57,822 nt of DNA from DAOUAT01 sp964551735. GTDB lineage: Bacteria; Chloroflexota; Anaerolineae; CG2-30-64-16. The translations under genes were made by a program, and so were the position numbers. Below, piece after piece: positions 7,750 to 14,828 of this stretch (positions within the stretch are counted from its first letter, which is position 1; each line of letters begins with the position of its first letter). The notes beneath the pieces were generated by a model, which was not told where the DNA came from, did no database searches, and saw nothing but the letters and a program-made list of their open reading frames with translations. Where the stretch lies: positions 1 to 57,822 of the forward strand of contig CAZKEF010000035.1 of assembly GCA_964551735.1 (NCBI GenBank), read 5' to 3'.

Positions 7750-8484
7750 TCACAGCCCCTCCCCGCGCACCGTGCCGTTGAACGTGATGCGGATCGGCAC
7801 GACCGCGCCGGCCCGGCCCAGCTTGTGCTTGACGATCGCCACCTGCCCTTCGTAGCCGCGCACGTCCTGGCCCAGGGTCAGCCAGCGCTCACGGCGCAGC
7901 GCCAGCCGCACGGTCGCCACGTGCGCCAGCGTCCGGGACTGCGCGCCGGGTTCCGCGAGGAAGATCACGGCGATGGCGGACTGGGCCACAACCACCGCCA
8001 GGCGCTCCAGCACGCCCGCGACCGCCGCCTGGTCGGCCTCCTTGAGCTGCGCCGTGCCGTCAAAGACGAGCGCAGCCAGGGTCCGGCTCTCGACCAGGTG
8101 CAGCGCGAGCGCCAGCGCATCCGCGCCGTCGCGCGGCCGGACCACCAAGAGCCGGTCGAGGGCGAGGCCGCAGCGGTGCAGGTAGTCGGGATCGCAGGTG
8201 CGGCCCAGGTCCAGCCAGGCGACCAGCGACTTGGGATCCTGCTGCGCGGCCGCCAGCGCCTTCGCAGCCAGCGTCACCTTGCCGGAGGTGGCCGGCCCGC
8301 TGATCTCCGTGATCCGGCCGGCCGGCAGGCCGCCGCCAAGCGCTGCGTCCAGGGCCGGGAAAGTGGTGGACAGTTGGGCGGGCGGCGCGGGGTCAGGCGC
8401 GGCTTTGCGGATAGCGCGGGGGCCGTATTGCAATTGCAGCCGCGCGACGACGGCATCGAGCTTGCGTTGGCGGGTTGACGACAT
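7750..8484 (-). CDS. imuA: RecA-like mutasome protein ImuA
   Basis: A 244-residue RecA/RadA-like protein with LGGGLPAGRITEISGP leading into the phosphate-binding loop, AWLDLGRTCDPDYLHRCG as a Walker B-like region, and a core ending around LGRAGAVVPIRIT. The loop reads GPATSGKVT, so the usual Ser/Thr after the Lys is Val, suggesting altered nucleotide handling. ImuA proteins act with ImuB and DnaE2 in translesion synthesis. I choose the ATG at 8484 rather than 8520, because the upstream one would sit in the promoter. The SOS box at 8500-8511 lies immediately upstream and would control it. The intergenic repeat tract and a second SOS promoter separate it from imuB. Confidence 0.85.
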   Translation of the reverse strand: MSSTRQRKLDAVVARLQLQYGPRAIRKAAPDPAPPAQLSTTFPALDAALGGGLPAGRITEISGPATSGKVTLAAKALAAAQQDPKSLVAWLDLGRTCDPDYLHRCGLALDRLLVVRPRDGADALALALHLVESRTLAALVFDGTAQLKEADQAAVAGVLERLAVVVAQSAIAVIFLAEPGAQSRTLAHVATVRLALRRERWLTLGQDVRGYEGQVAIVKHKLGRAGAVVPIRITFNGTVRGEGL

Positions 8485-8491
8485 GATGCGC

Positions 8492-8520
8492 TTGACACTG
8501 AACGTCTGTTCTAGTATCAT
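8492..8520 (+). promoter_or_regulatory. Divergent SOS control region of imuA and the WGR gene
   Basis: On the plus strand: TTGACA (8492-8497), a 17-bp spacer, TATCAT (8515-8520). The spacer holds a perfect LexA-type box GAAC-GTCT-GTTC (8500-8511), symmetrical enough to serve both directions. For imuA a -10-like TATGAT can be read on the minus strand at 8522-8517, placing the box at the start of transcription. The plus promoter would serve the gene at 8562. Confidence 0.82.
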
Positions 8521-8561
8521 AGTAGACGAACGAGAAATGTGGAAGTTACGCCGAGGGAAAG

Positions 8562-8849
8562 ATGAAAGGCAGGCGCACGCGCGACGAGTGGCGCGAACCG
8601 CCAGTGGATTTCGGCCAGGTAGACTTTGACCGCACCGATCCGGCCGTCAACGCGCGGCGTTACTACCGGGTGAGTTGGGAGCCGACGCTGCTGGATGATG
8701 GTGCCGTCGTGCGCACCTACGGCCGCAAAGGCCGCTGGAAACGGGTGGCGGTCACGCCGTTCCCGTCATTGGAAGCTGCCTGGCCGTTCATCCGGGCAAC
8801 GATCCGGGCGCGGCTGCGGCATGGGTATCGGGTCGTTGACAAGGCGTAG
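8562..8849 (+). CDS. Small WGR-like domain protein, SOS-controlled
   Basis: A 95-residue protein that is almost wholly one WGR-like domain: RRYYRVSWEPTLLDDG, then RTYGRKGRWKRVAV (Y-G-R in place of W-G-R), SLEAAWPFIRATIRARL and a final HGYRV. WGR domains bind nucleic acid and occur in PARPs and in bacterial proteins linked to DNA metabolism. The gene is divergent from imuA and shares its LexA-controlled region, so it is probably damage-inducible. It is only 42 bp after the promoter and is followed by a hairpin at 8885. It may be a nucleic-acid-binding accessory of the mutasome, but this is inference. Confidence 0.75.
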   Translation: MKGRRTRDEWREPPVDFGQVDFDRTDPAVNARRYYRVSWEPTLLDDGAVVRTYGRKGRWKRVAVTPFPSLEAAWPFIRATIRARLRHGYRVVDKA

Positions 8850-8884
8850 GGCGCGAAAACACCAGCCCCTCTTCATAAATGCAC

Positions 8885-8912
8885 GAGGCCCAACCTACTA
8901 CAGTTGGGCCTC
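8885..8912 (+). terminator. Hairpin terminator after the WGR gene
   Basis: GAGGCCCAAC and GTTGGGCCTC form a perfect 10-bp stem around an 8-nt loop, 36 bp after the WGR stop. A related hairpin with similar arms occurs at 18488-18513. The U-rich tail is weak on the plus strand (ATCGTTCTGTTG). The remainder of 8913-9124 shows nothing convincing. Confidence 0.6.
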
Positions 8913-9124
8913 ATCGTTCTGTTGCACGACTTGATCGGGCGTGACAGCCTATAGTTTGAAGGCGTCAGCCCGCCTCAGGCAAGGTGAAGGCTGTTACTAC
9001 TTTGGCATGGATTCTGATGTCATAGTATTACTCCGTAACATTCGCGTCGAACGCGCAATTGTTTGGTTGCGGAATGAATTCCGCGTTACGAATTCAGCAA
9101 ACAAGCTCACTGAGACTGAACGGC

Positions 9125-11989
9125 CTATCGCTGGATGACGGGCAAGAATACTCGCAGCGATGCCCCTGTTAGCCCGATGGCAGGGGCTGTCACATCGCGA
9201 TCTTCTGGCACGCCGATGGCGACCGGATCGGGTACGGTGGGCCATCGCTCCGATGGTGCAACGGACAGCAGGTACGCACCGGCCGCCAGATTTGCAAACG
9301 CGTAGCGCCCATCGCTGCCGGTGACGACTTGACGGCCCGCCGTAATCGCGGCCAGCATTCCGGCATCCCGGGTTAAGATCACTGTAACGCCCGAGATAGA
9401 TGGTTCACCAGCGTCCTGGTTTCCGTTTCGGTTCAGATCGTTCCACACGACGCCGTTAAGGGTTCGCGCACCGCACAGAATGTCAGTGCGTTTCAGATAA
9501 GTGATACTGCTCAGCCAGGCCTGGAACGCGGCGTCCCCGGGCTCACCGAGGTCCGTGGCGTCGTAATAGAACAGGTCGAGGGGCACTGCCGTCAGCGAAG
9601 ACGGCAGCGCGCCGGTCAGCGGATTGTGGTCTATACGGAGCGACTTCAGTGCAGAGAGCTTCCCAAACTCGGCCGGGACGCTGCCGCTCAGGCGGTTGTT
9701 GGACAGATCCATGTACTCCAGTTGGGTCAGATTCTGCAAAGTGGTGGGAATCGGACCTGTCAACTGGTTCTCCCCCAGCCACAGCCCGGAGTAGCGGCCA
9801 CCGCCACCCTCAGGTGACAGAGGTGCCGTTCCCCCGGTCTGGTCGACACCCATCTGATCATTGAGATAAGTCGGTGTCCAGGGCCCGCTGAGATTGACGA
9901 GGTTGCCGAGTTCCGCAGGGATCGGGCCAGTCAACTGGTTCGCGTCCAGGCTGAGATCCAGCAGCTTGGTCAGGTTTCCGAGTTCCGGCGGGATGGAACC
10001 TGTAAGCTGGTTGTAGTTGAGCCCTAGGGAGCGCAGGTTGGCGAGATCTCCCAGTTGCGATGGAATGGTACCGGTGATGTGGTTGTAAGAGAGGCTCAAC
10101 GTTTCAAGGTTTGTCAGATCTCCCAACTCGGGAGGAATAGAGCCTGTCAGCTGGTTTTCGTGGATGACGAGGTACTGAAGGTTGGTCAGCTTCGCCAGAC
10201 CTGGAGGGACCGTTCCCGTCAGTTGATTCGACGATATGTTGATCGTCTGAAGGTTAGCCAGGTTTGCCAGTTGTGGCGGAATGGGTCCGGTCAGGCGATT
10301 GGTGTACAGATAAAGGTCCTCAAGCTGGGTCAAGTTCGCAAGCTCGGACGGAATCGCCCCTGTCAGTTGATTCCCGTTCAGTGACAAGACCCGTAGTTTC
10401 GCCAGGCTGCCGAGTCCAGGTGGGATCGGACCGATAAGCTGGTTCCAGCTCAGCCTCAGATTCCACAAGACAGGCATGCTTCCCAGCTCGGCCGGGATTG
10501 CCCCTGTCAACTGATTGTAGCCCAGGTCCAGATTCTCAAGGCCTGCCAGGTTGCCCAGTTCGGCAGGAATCGGGCCCGAAAGGGCGTTGAATCCGAGAAC
10601 GAGCCGAGCGACGTGTCCCCCGTTGCAGCTTACACCGTTCCAGCTACACGGTGTGTCGGTGGCCAGCCACCCGGCATTGTTCGTCCACCCTGGCCCGTTT
10701 GTTCCGTCATAGAGCGCAACCAGGGCCTCGCACTCGACCTTCGGGATTCCTACTGCTCGGTTACACGAGTAGTGGGCGACTCCCGCGCCGAACAGCGCGA
10801 ACTGCCCGACCCGGCAGATCAGCGCGGTCAATTGGTTTTCGCCCGGGCGCCGATCATAAGGCCCACAAGCCGCGTCAAGCCACTCGCTCCGCGCCTCATC
10901 CCACATCATCAGCTTCAGTGAGTCTTCGGGCATGCCGCCCAGGTCGTCGTCCGTGTAGTTGATGGTGACCTGCACGGGTGCACCGAACACCAGCCCCGGC
11001 ACGGCCTGCCCGCCCTGGCTCGCACTCAATGTGAACGCATGCCACGCCCACGAGTGGTTCGGCGGGCTGCTGCCTGGCGTCGTCGCGGCAAGCGTCATCA
11101 TCGTCGACTGGTTCACGGCGCCCGCCGGGAACACCAGGCTGGTCAGATTGCCGCGCACGTCCACGAAACTGAGCGCACCGCCGCCTGAGTCCACCTGCAG
11201 CACCTTGTTTCCGTACGTAAAGGTCCGGACGGCAGATTGCGCGCCGATACCGTAGTCGTTTCGTGCGGCCACGAACCATTCGTAGGAAGTCCCCAGGGTC
11301 AAGTACTTCTCTGTGTATCCGAGCCCGGTGACCCAACTCCAAGACCCGCCTGACGAGCCTGCCTCGTGCCACTGCGGCAGATACTCAATCGTCCCCGGAA
11401 CAGCGCTCCAGGTCATGGTCGGACCGGGTGGCGGCACCAGCGCACCGTCGGCCGGCGCCAGCAGCTCGGGCGCAGGCAGCAGTGTCCCGCCCGAGCCTGC
11501 CGTAAATGACCAGACGGCAGTGTAGGGACCCAGGCGATCATCCTCCTGGCAGCGTAAGCGGGCGCGCATGTAGTACTTCTCTCCGGCGCCCAGATTGCGA
11601 GGATCCCGCCAAGTTTCCGAGAGGGTCTGCCACGGCATGTAGTGCCAGAGGTGGAAGCCGCCGCCATAGTAAAATGTTGGATCCAGTGAGACCTCGAGCT
11701 CGAAGATCATGCCGGTAACGTTCATATCTGGGTCGACTGAATACTGGTACAAGGGGGAAATGGTGTTGAGCGTACTGCCGTTCGCCGGAGCAATGAGTGT
11801 GGGCGTCTTGAGCGTCGGCAAGGACGAACAGGAGACGACCGTCGGGGCGTCTATGTCCGCCTTATAATGGATGACCTTCGCCGGCGGAAGGACTGGCTCG
11901 GTCGGTGGCGCGGCGAGGGTGGTCGCGCTGGAGAGGGTGAGGGAAAGGATGAAGGCAAGGATAAGTGTGAGGGTGTTGAGTTGTTTCAT
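9125..11989 (-). CDS. Secreted leucine-rich-repeat protein with SdrB-like C-terminal domain
   Basis: A 954-residue protein with a signal peptide (MKQLNTLTLILAFILSLTLSS). Around residues 175-260 is a fibronectin-III-like region (PELLAPADGALVPP). An LRR N-terminal cap follows at about 420-460 (CSWNGVSC). About a dozen plant-type LRRs of the form LTG-x-IP-x-ELG-x-L occupy 460-800. An SdrD B-like domain (GVVWNDLNRNGNQDAGEP) sits at about 845-925. It ends in RVFLPVIQR, like the tail of the protein at 25547 (KVYLPMVRR). I choose ATG 11989 because GGAGC lies 8 bp upstream and the signal peptide then starts correctly. Ligand and partner are unknown. It lies downstream of the RiPP locus on the same strand, with about 250 bp between, and could be independent. 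Confidence 0.85.
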   Translation of the reverse strand: MKQLNTLTLILAFILSLTLSSATTLAAPPTEPVLPPAKVIHYKADIDAPTVVSCSSLPTLKTPTLIAPANGSTLNTISPLYQYSVDPDMNVTGMIFELEVSLDPTFYYGGGFHLWHYMPWQTLSETWRDPRNLGAGEKYYMRARLRCQEDDRLGPYTAVWSFTAGSGGTLLPAPELLAPADGALVPPPGPTMTWSAVPGTIEYLPQWHEAGSSGGSWSWVTGLGYTEKYLTLGTSYEWFVAARNDYGIGAQSAVRTFTYGNKVLQVDSGGGALSFVDVRGNLTSLVFPAGAVNQSTMMTLAATTPGSSPPNHSWAWHAFTLSASQGGQAVPGLVFGAPVQVTINYTDDDLGGMPEDSLKLMMWDEARSEWLDAACGPYDRRPGENQLTALICRVGQFALFGAGVAHYSCNRAVGIPKVECEALVALYDGTNGPGWTNNAGWLATDTPCSWNGVSCNGGHVARLVLGFNALSGPIPAELGNLAGLENLDLGYNQLTGAIPAELGSMPVLWNLRLSWNQLIGPIPPGLGSLAKLRVLSLNGNQLTGAIPSELANLTQLEDLYLYTNRLTGPIPPQLANLANLQTINISSNQLTGTVPPGLAKLTNLQYLVIHENQLTGSIPPELGDLTNLETLSLSYNHITGTIPSQLGDLANLRSLGLNYNQLTGSIPPELGNLTKLLDLSLDANQLTGPIPAELGNLVNLSGPWTPTYLNDQMGVDQTGGTAPLSPEGGGGRYSGLWLGENQLTGPIPTTLQNLTQLEYMDLSNNRLSGSVPAEFGKLSALKSLRIDHNPLTGALPSSLTAVPLDLFYYDATDLGEPGDAAFQAWLSSITYLKRTDILCGARTLNGVVWNDLNRNGNQDAGEPSISGVTVILTRDAGMLAAITAGRQVVTGSDGRYAFANLAAGAYLLSVAPSERWPTVPDPVAIGVPEDRDVTAPAIGLTGASLRVFLPVIQR

Positions 11990-12073
11990 GATTTTGCTCC
12001 TGATGTATGGTGAGTACATTTCGTACCAACAAGGCACGGGTTGCGTGGTTGGAACTAGGGTCGGCTTGATGCG

Positions 12074-12193
12074 CTAATGGAGCGCCTCATGGGTCATCAA
12101 GGTGGCCAGCGGCTTGACGACGCCGCACACCTCCGGCACGCTGCCGCCGATGGGGCGCAGGAGCACCGGGTTTGGGTAGTCCGAAGATCGCAT
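12074..12193 (-). pseudogene. Short gene remnant of unknown origin
   Basis: A 39-codon frame starting MRSSDYPNPVLLRPIGGSV and ending THEALH. It reads like a coding fragment, with a sequence such as PVLLRPIGGSVPE that recalls the end of M20-type peptidases, but it is too short to assign. There is no ribosome-binding site of note. It lies between the last precursor peptide and the LRR gene. Confidence 0.3.
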
Positions 12194-12239
12194 CTGATCA
12201 CAAGGGGCCGAGCCGTCCCTCAACTAGATTTCTCATCCG

Positions 12240-12425
12240 TTAGGGGCGACACGGGTCCTCTGGCTGACACGGGTCGGTCGGTCGGCATCCAATGTAGGGT
12301 GTGCAGTCACGAGGCGCGCACGCGTGGTCATGGCCGAGGTTGTTGTCAACACCTTGAGCCACGCGGGCCAGCGTCACAAGTTCGATCGTTGCGTTGTTGC
12401 TTTCTCCTATCGAGCAGGTCTCCAT
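12240..12425 (-). CDS. Cys/Pro-rich RiPP precursor peptide D
   Basis: A 61-residue peptide. The leader METCSIGESNNATIELVTLA contains the motif ATIELVT shared with precursor B and, in looser form, with A and C. The core carries five cysteines in a C-x-P rhythm (CAPRDCTPYIGCRPTD, then CQPEDPCRP) and ends RP, like A. An excellent ribosome-binding site (GAAAGGAGAG) lies 6-15 bp upstream. Its start lies inside the end of precursor C, with a 19-bp overlap, so it is probably cotranscribed with C and the radical SAM gene. The core positions of Asp and Cys fit radical-SAM thioether chemistry, but no modification can be shown here. Confidence 0.75.
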   Translation of the reverse strand: METCSIGESNNATIELVTLARVAQGVDNNLGHDHACAPRDCTPYIGCRPTDPCQPEDPCRP

Positions 12426-12595
12426 TTGACTCTCCTTTCTTTGTGGTGGTGGGTTGGGCGCCGATCACTGTTGCAGGTCCGAGGCGAGCACGGCTCACAG
12501 GTTTTTGGATCATGAGGGTAGCAATCCGGATAACATTGCAAGCATGATTTCGTTGAAGTCACGATAGCGATGGTGGGCTCTTCCAGTGTGGACAT
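12407..12595 (-). CDS. Cys/Pro-rich RiPP precursor peptide C
   Basis: A 62-residue peptide starting MSTLEEPTIAIVTSTKS. The leader motif PTIAIVT aligns with ATIELVT of B and D and PTLVLVT of A. The core has seven cysteines (CLQCYPDCYPHDPKTCEPC, then SPRTC) and is followed by a basic, His-rich tail (RRPTHHHKERR) absent from the other three. The ATG at 12595 has a strong Shine-Dalgarno (GGGAGG) 8 bp upstream; the ATG at 12628 is less likely. It is 40 bp downstream of the radical SAM gene. The distinct tail suggests removal by a protease or a different mature form. Confidence 0.75.
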   Translation of the reverse strand: MSTLEEPTIAIVTSTKSCLQCYPDCYPHDPKTCEPCSPRTCNSDRRPTHHHKERRVKWRPAR

Positions 12596-12634
12596 CGTCC
12601 TTCCTCCCAGAAAAGCGGTCATTAGCACGTCTTC

Positions 12635-14005
12635 TCAATTCTCGCCTTGGGCGTCTCCGCATGTGACATAGATCGCCTGACCGTGATCGTCAATCGTCCA
12701 TGTTCCCAGTCCCCATTGGCCAATGTACGGGTTGTATGTGCAGCGAGGGGACGGCGCATCGAGGCGCCCTGTAGTCGCGTAAGCGAGCGGTCGACAATCG
12801 CGACACAGGTAACGATATTCGCAGTCTTGACACACGAGCACCCGGTCCTTTGTGAAGCTCCAAAGCTCAAGCATCCTGGGGCTGTGCACAATGTCTTCAA
12901 GGGCGGAAGACAACACGTTTCCGACCTGCCAGTCGCGTCCAAAGATGCAGGGCATCACGTCCCCCATGTCGTTGATGGCGACTTTTCTGGCCAGGCAGCT
13001 GTTCTCCCTAGAGTACTGAGCCACGCGGTCCTTCGAGGCATAGAAATCCGGCTCAACGAAGAGGCCGTACCTTCGAAGTGCGTTCTCTGTTGGCAGAATC
13101 TTCAAGTTGCCAGCGCGGCCCGTTGGCCGCACCACGTCGACCTTGCACCAGCCGAAGCCACGACAGTGTAGCCATTCGCGTGTTTCTTCAATAGTACTCT
13201 CGTTAGCGCGCATCAGAATCACGGCGATACGAGTAGGTATACCGAGCTCCTGCAGGGTCAGAAGTGCGCGCATCGTCCTGCTATGACTGCCGGGCAGTTG
13301 GGTCACGCTGTCGTGTACCGCGGGAAGACACGAATACAGCGAGACCGCAACTTCGAGGCCCAACTGCCTGATTCGTAGGGCGATCTCTGGCGTTAGCAGA
13401 GTGGCGTTCGTGAAGATCTCAACAAATTCGTACCCTGCCTCTTTCGCAGTCTCCGCCAAGTCCAGCACCGTCTGCCCATCGCCACCTCGATAGAGCAGCG
13501 GTTCACCTCCGATGAACTGGCATCTGCGGCACCCCAGGCTGTATGCTTCGGCGATCAGCCGCAGCCAGTCTCCGTGTCGCATATGGGCATTGCCACGCTC
13601 CTTGATCGGTGTTGGCTCTCCCCGATCGCCGATCTGCGGTTTGCTGTCGGCGTAGCAGTGCAGACATCGCGCGTTACATAGATTTGACGCGATCTCGAAC
13701 CAGACAAAGTCGAGGGTAGTTAGCGTACTATCGGGTGCCTGTGGTGGAACCACGTCGTTGGGGGATGTCCCCTCCCGCTGTCTTGTTGATTGAGCTTTCG
13801 CCAGATCGAGCTGGATCAGTCGATCCCAGAAGGCAGGATCGTCCCTTGCGCCCATCACAGTCTGTAGTCCGGCCTCGTTAATCGAGTACACATTACCCGT
13901 ACGGAAGTCATAGAGCGCCGCGCGTGAGGCCCCTGCCACAAGACGCACGTCCTCGCGGAGTGCGCCCCGGGCATGAGCTACTCGCATCAGTTGCTTGTCT
14001 TGCAT
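12635..14005 (-). CDS. Radical SAM/SPASM RiPP-modifying enzyme with N-terminal PqqD-like region
   Basis: A 456-residue radical SAM enzyme. The SAM-binding cluster motif C110-x3-C114-x2-C117 (SNLCNARCLHCYAD) is followed by the GGEPLL motif at about 165-171. The C-terminal SPASM region has Cys ligands in CLARKVAINDMGDVMPC and CQDCEYRYLCRDC and a last one near CTYNP, enough for auxiliary iron-sulfur clusters. Residues 1-70 resemble a PqqD-like recognition element (DFRTGNVYSINEAGL), which binds leader peptides. The ATG at 14005 has AAGGAG 9 bp upstream. Neighbours are four Cys-rich peptides, two before and two after it. This is a typical arrangement for thioether-forming (ranthipeptide/sactipeptide-like) maturases. 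No transporter or protease gene is recognised nearby. Confidence 0.88.
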   Translation of the reverse strand: MQDKQLMRVAHARGALREDVRLVAGASRAALYDFRTGNVYSINEAGLQTVMGARDDPAFWDRLIQLDLAKAQSTRQREGTSPNDVVPPQAPDSTLTTLDFVWFEIASNLCNARCLHCYADSKPQIGDRGEPTPIKERGNAHMRHGDWLRLIAEAYSLGCRRCQFIGGEPLLYRGGDGQTVLDLAETAKEAGYEFVEIFTNATLLTPEIALRIRQLGLEVAVSLYSCLPAVHDSVTQLPGSHSRTMRALLTLQELGIPTRIAVILMRANESTIEETREWLHCRGFGWCKVDVVRPTGRAGNLKILPTENALRRYGLFVEPDFYASKDRVAQYSRENSCLARKVAINDMGDVMPCIFGRDWQVGNVLSSALEDIVHSPRMLELWSFTKDRVLVCQDCEYRYLCRDCRPLAYATTGRLDAPSPRCTYNPYIGQWGLGTWTIDDHGQAIYVTCGDAQGEN

Positions 14006-14042
14006 CTCAGACTCCTTGCGACTGGAGGATCATCATCAAATC

Positions 14043-14294
14043 CTACGGCGACTGCTGCGGCCTGCAGCCTCCCGGGCTGCAATCCGGCCTGCAGTCTGTG
14101 GGACTGCAAGCCGGGGAGCAAGTACTGCAATCCGGAGAGCAGCCTCCTGGATTGCAGGCAGACCATCCCGGGCTTGATAGTGTTGGTCCTCCCAGCAGAA
14201 TGCCAGGCCTTGATCATACGTCGGTCGCGTCCCCAGACTGCTTTGTCACCAATTCGATTGTAGCTCCTGCCGATGACTCATCTTTGGCTGACAT
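14043..14294 (-). CDS. Cys/Pro-rich RiPP precursor peptide B, interrupted by in-frame TGA
   Basis: From ATG 14294 the frame reads MSAKDESSAGATIELVTKQ, with the leader motif ATIELVT. It reaches TGA (14216-14214) after 26 residues, then continues 56 more sense codons to TAG at 14043. The second part is a Cys-rich core with nine cysteines, CNPGGCSPDCSTC then SPACSPTDCRPDC and SPGGCRP, like the other precursors. A ribosome-binding site (AAGGGAGTGG) precedes the ATG. There is no good start codon after the TGA. It may be a decayed precursor, a sequencing error or, less likely, a recoded TGA. It is 38 bp upstream of the radical SAM gene. Confidence 0.6.
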
Positions 14295-14387
14295 TTGCCA
14301 CTCCCTTCTCTAGCTCCCAGCCGAAGTGCCTGCACTTACACTGTCTTTGTCGAGTCCTGAGATGACAGCGTTTGTCTCAGGCTTGTG

Positions 14388-14597
14388 CTATCCCGCCGGC
14401 CTGCACTCATCCGGATAGCACGGTCCGTCTGGGAAGCACTTGGCTACCGGCTTGCAGTTGTCAGGCCCGCAACAATCCCGACCTGGTGCGCTCTGCTTTC
14501 TTGATGTATGCGCGGTGCCATCTGAGTCGAACAATTCGGTGGGCTCGTGCGCCGTCGTGACCAGAACCAAGGTAGGACCTTCCTCTTCGCGTGTCAT
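14388..14597 (-). CDS. Cys/Pro-rich RiPP precursor peptide A
   Basis: A 69-residue peptide. The leader MTREEEGPTLVLVTTAHEP has the shared motif PTLVLVT. After a polar spacer of about 25 residues the core has six cysteines (CCGPDNCKPVAKC, then FPDGPCYPDECRP). Pairs such as C-x-PD-x-C bring Asp next to Cys, as in peptides with Cys-to-Asp thioethers. The ATG at 14597 is preceded by AAGGAGAG at about 14608-14615. It is the first gene of the minus-strand locus; I see no consensus promoter upstream of it. Confidence 0.75.
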   Translation of the reverse strand: MTREEEGPTLVLVTTAHEPTELFDSDGTAHTSRKQSAPGRDCCGPDNCKPVAKCFPDGPCYPDECRPAG

Positions 14598-14726
14598 TGC
14601 TAGTGCTCTCCTTCCTGATACTTCGCGTGGCGCTCACGACACTCGTGGCTTCTGCCTTTTTGGAACTTGTGCTATGCTGGAGTTGATTCAGATTGCCCAT
14701 CGCCTGCAGGGTGCGATTGTCGTCTA

Positions 14727-14755
14727 TTGCACAATGGCACCGTCATCACTATGAC
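14727..14755 (+). promoter_or_regulatory. Putative promoter of the STAND NTPase gene
   Basis: TTGCAC (14727-14732), a 17-bp spacer and TATGAC (14750-14755). It would start transcription at about 14762, which excludes an earlier ATG at 14751 as the start and supports the GTG at 14829. Confidence 0.5.
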
Positions 14756-14828
14756 AGACATGGGTGACCATTTGCGCTTCGGACGCGCCGCTTTCGCGCA
14801 ACAATCACGTCCACGGAAGGGAATAAGC

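Noticed and set aside
8941..9138. Short plus-strand frame of 65 codons
   Set aside because: It has no ribosome-binding site or family features and overlaps the end of the LRR gene on the other strand.
9125..11989. Plant-type leucine-rich repeats as eukaryotic contamination
   Set aside because: The gene has a bacterial signal peptide, ribosome-binding site, SdrB-like domain and no introns, and neighbours are bacterial.
12077..12547. Plus-strand open frame opposite the precursor peptides
   Set aside because: It has no family features or ribosome-binding site, while the minus strand has leaders, cores and strong ribosome-binding sites.
14214..14216. TGA of precursor B as selenocysteine
   Set aside because: I see no convincing stem-loop directly downstream and no selenocysteine genes in the window; decay or error is simpler. 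It stays as an open question in the findings.
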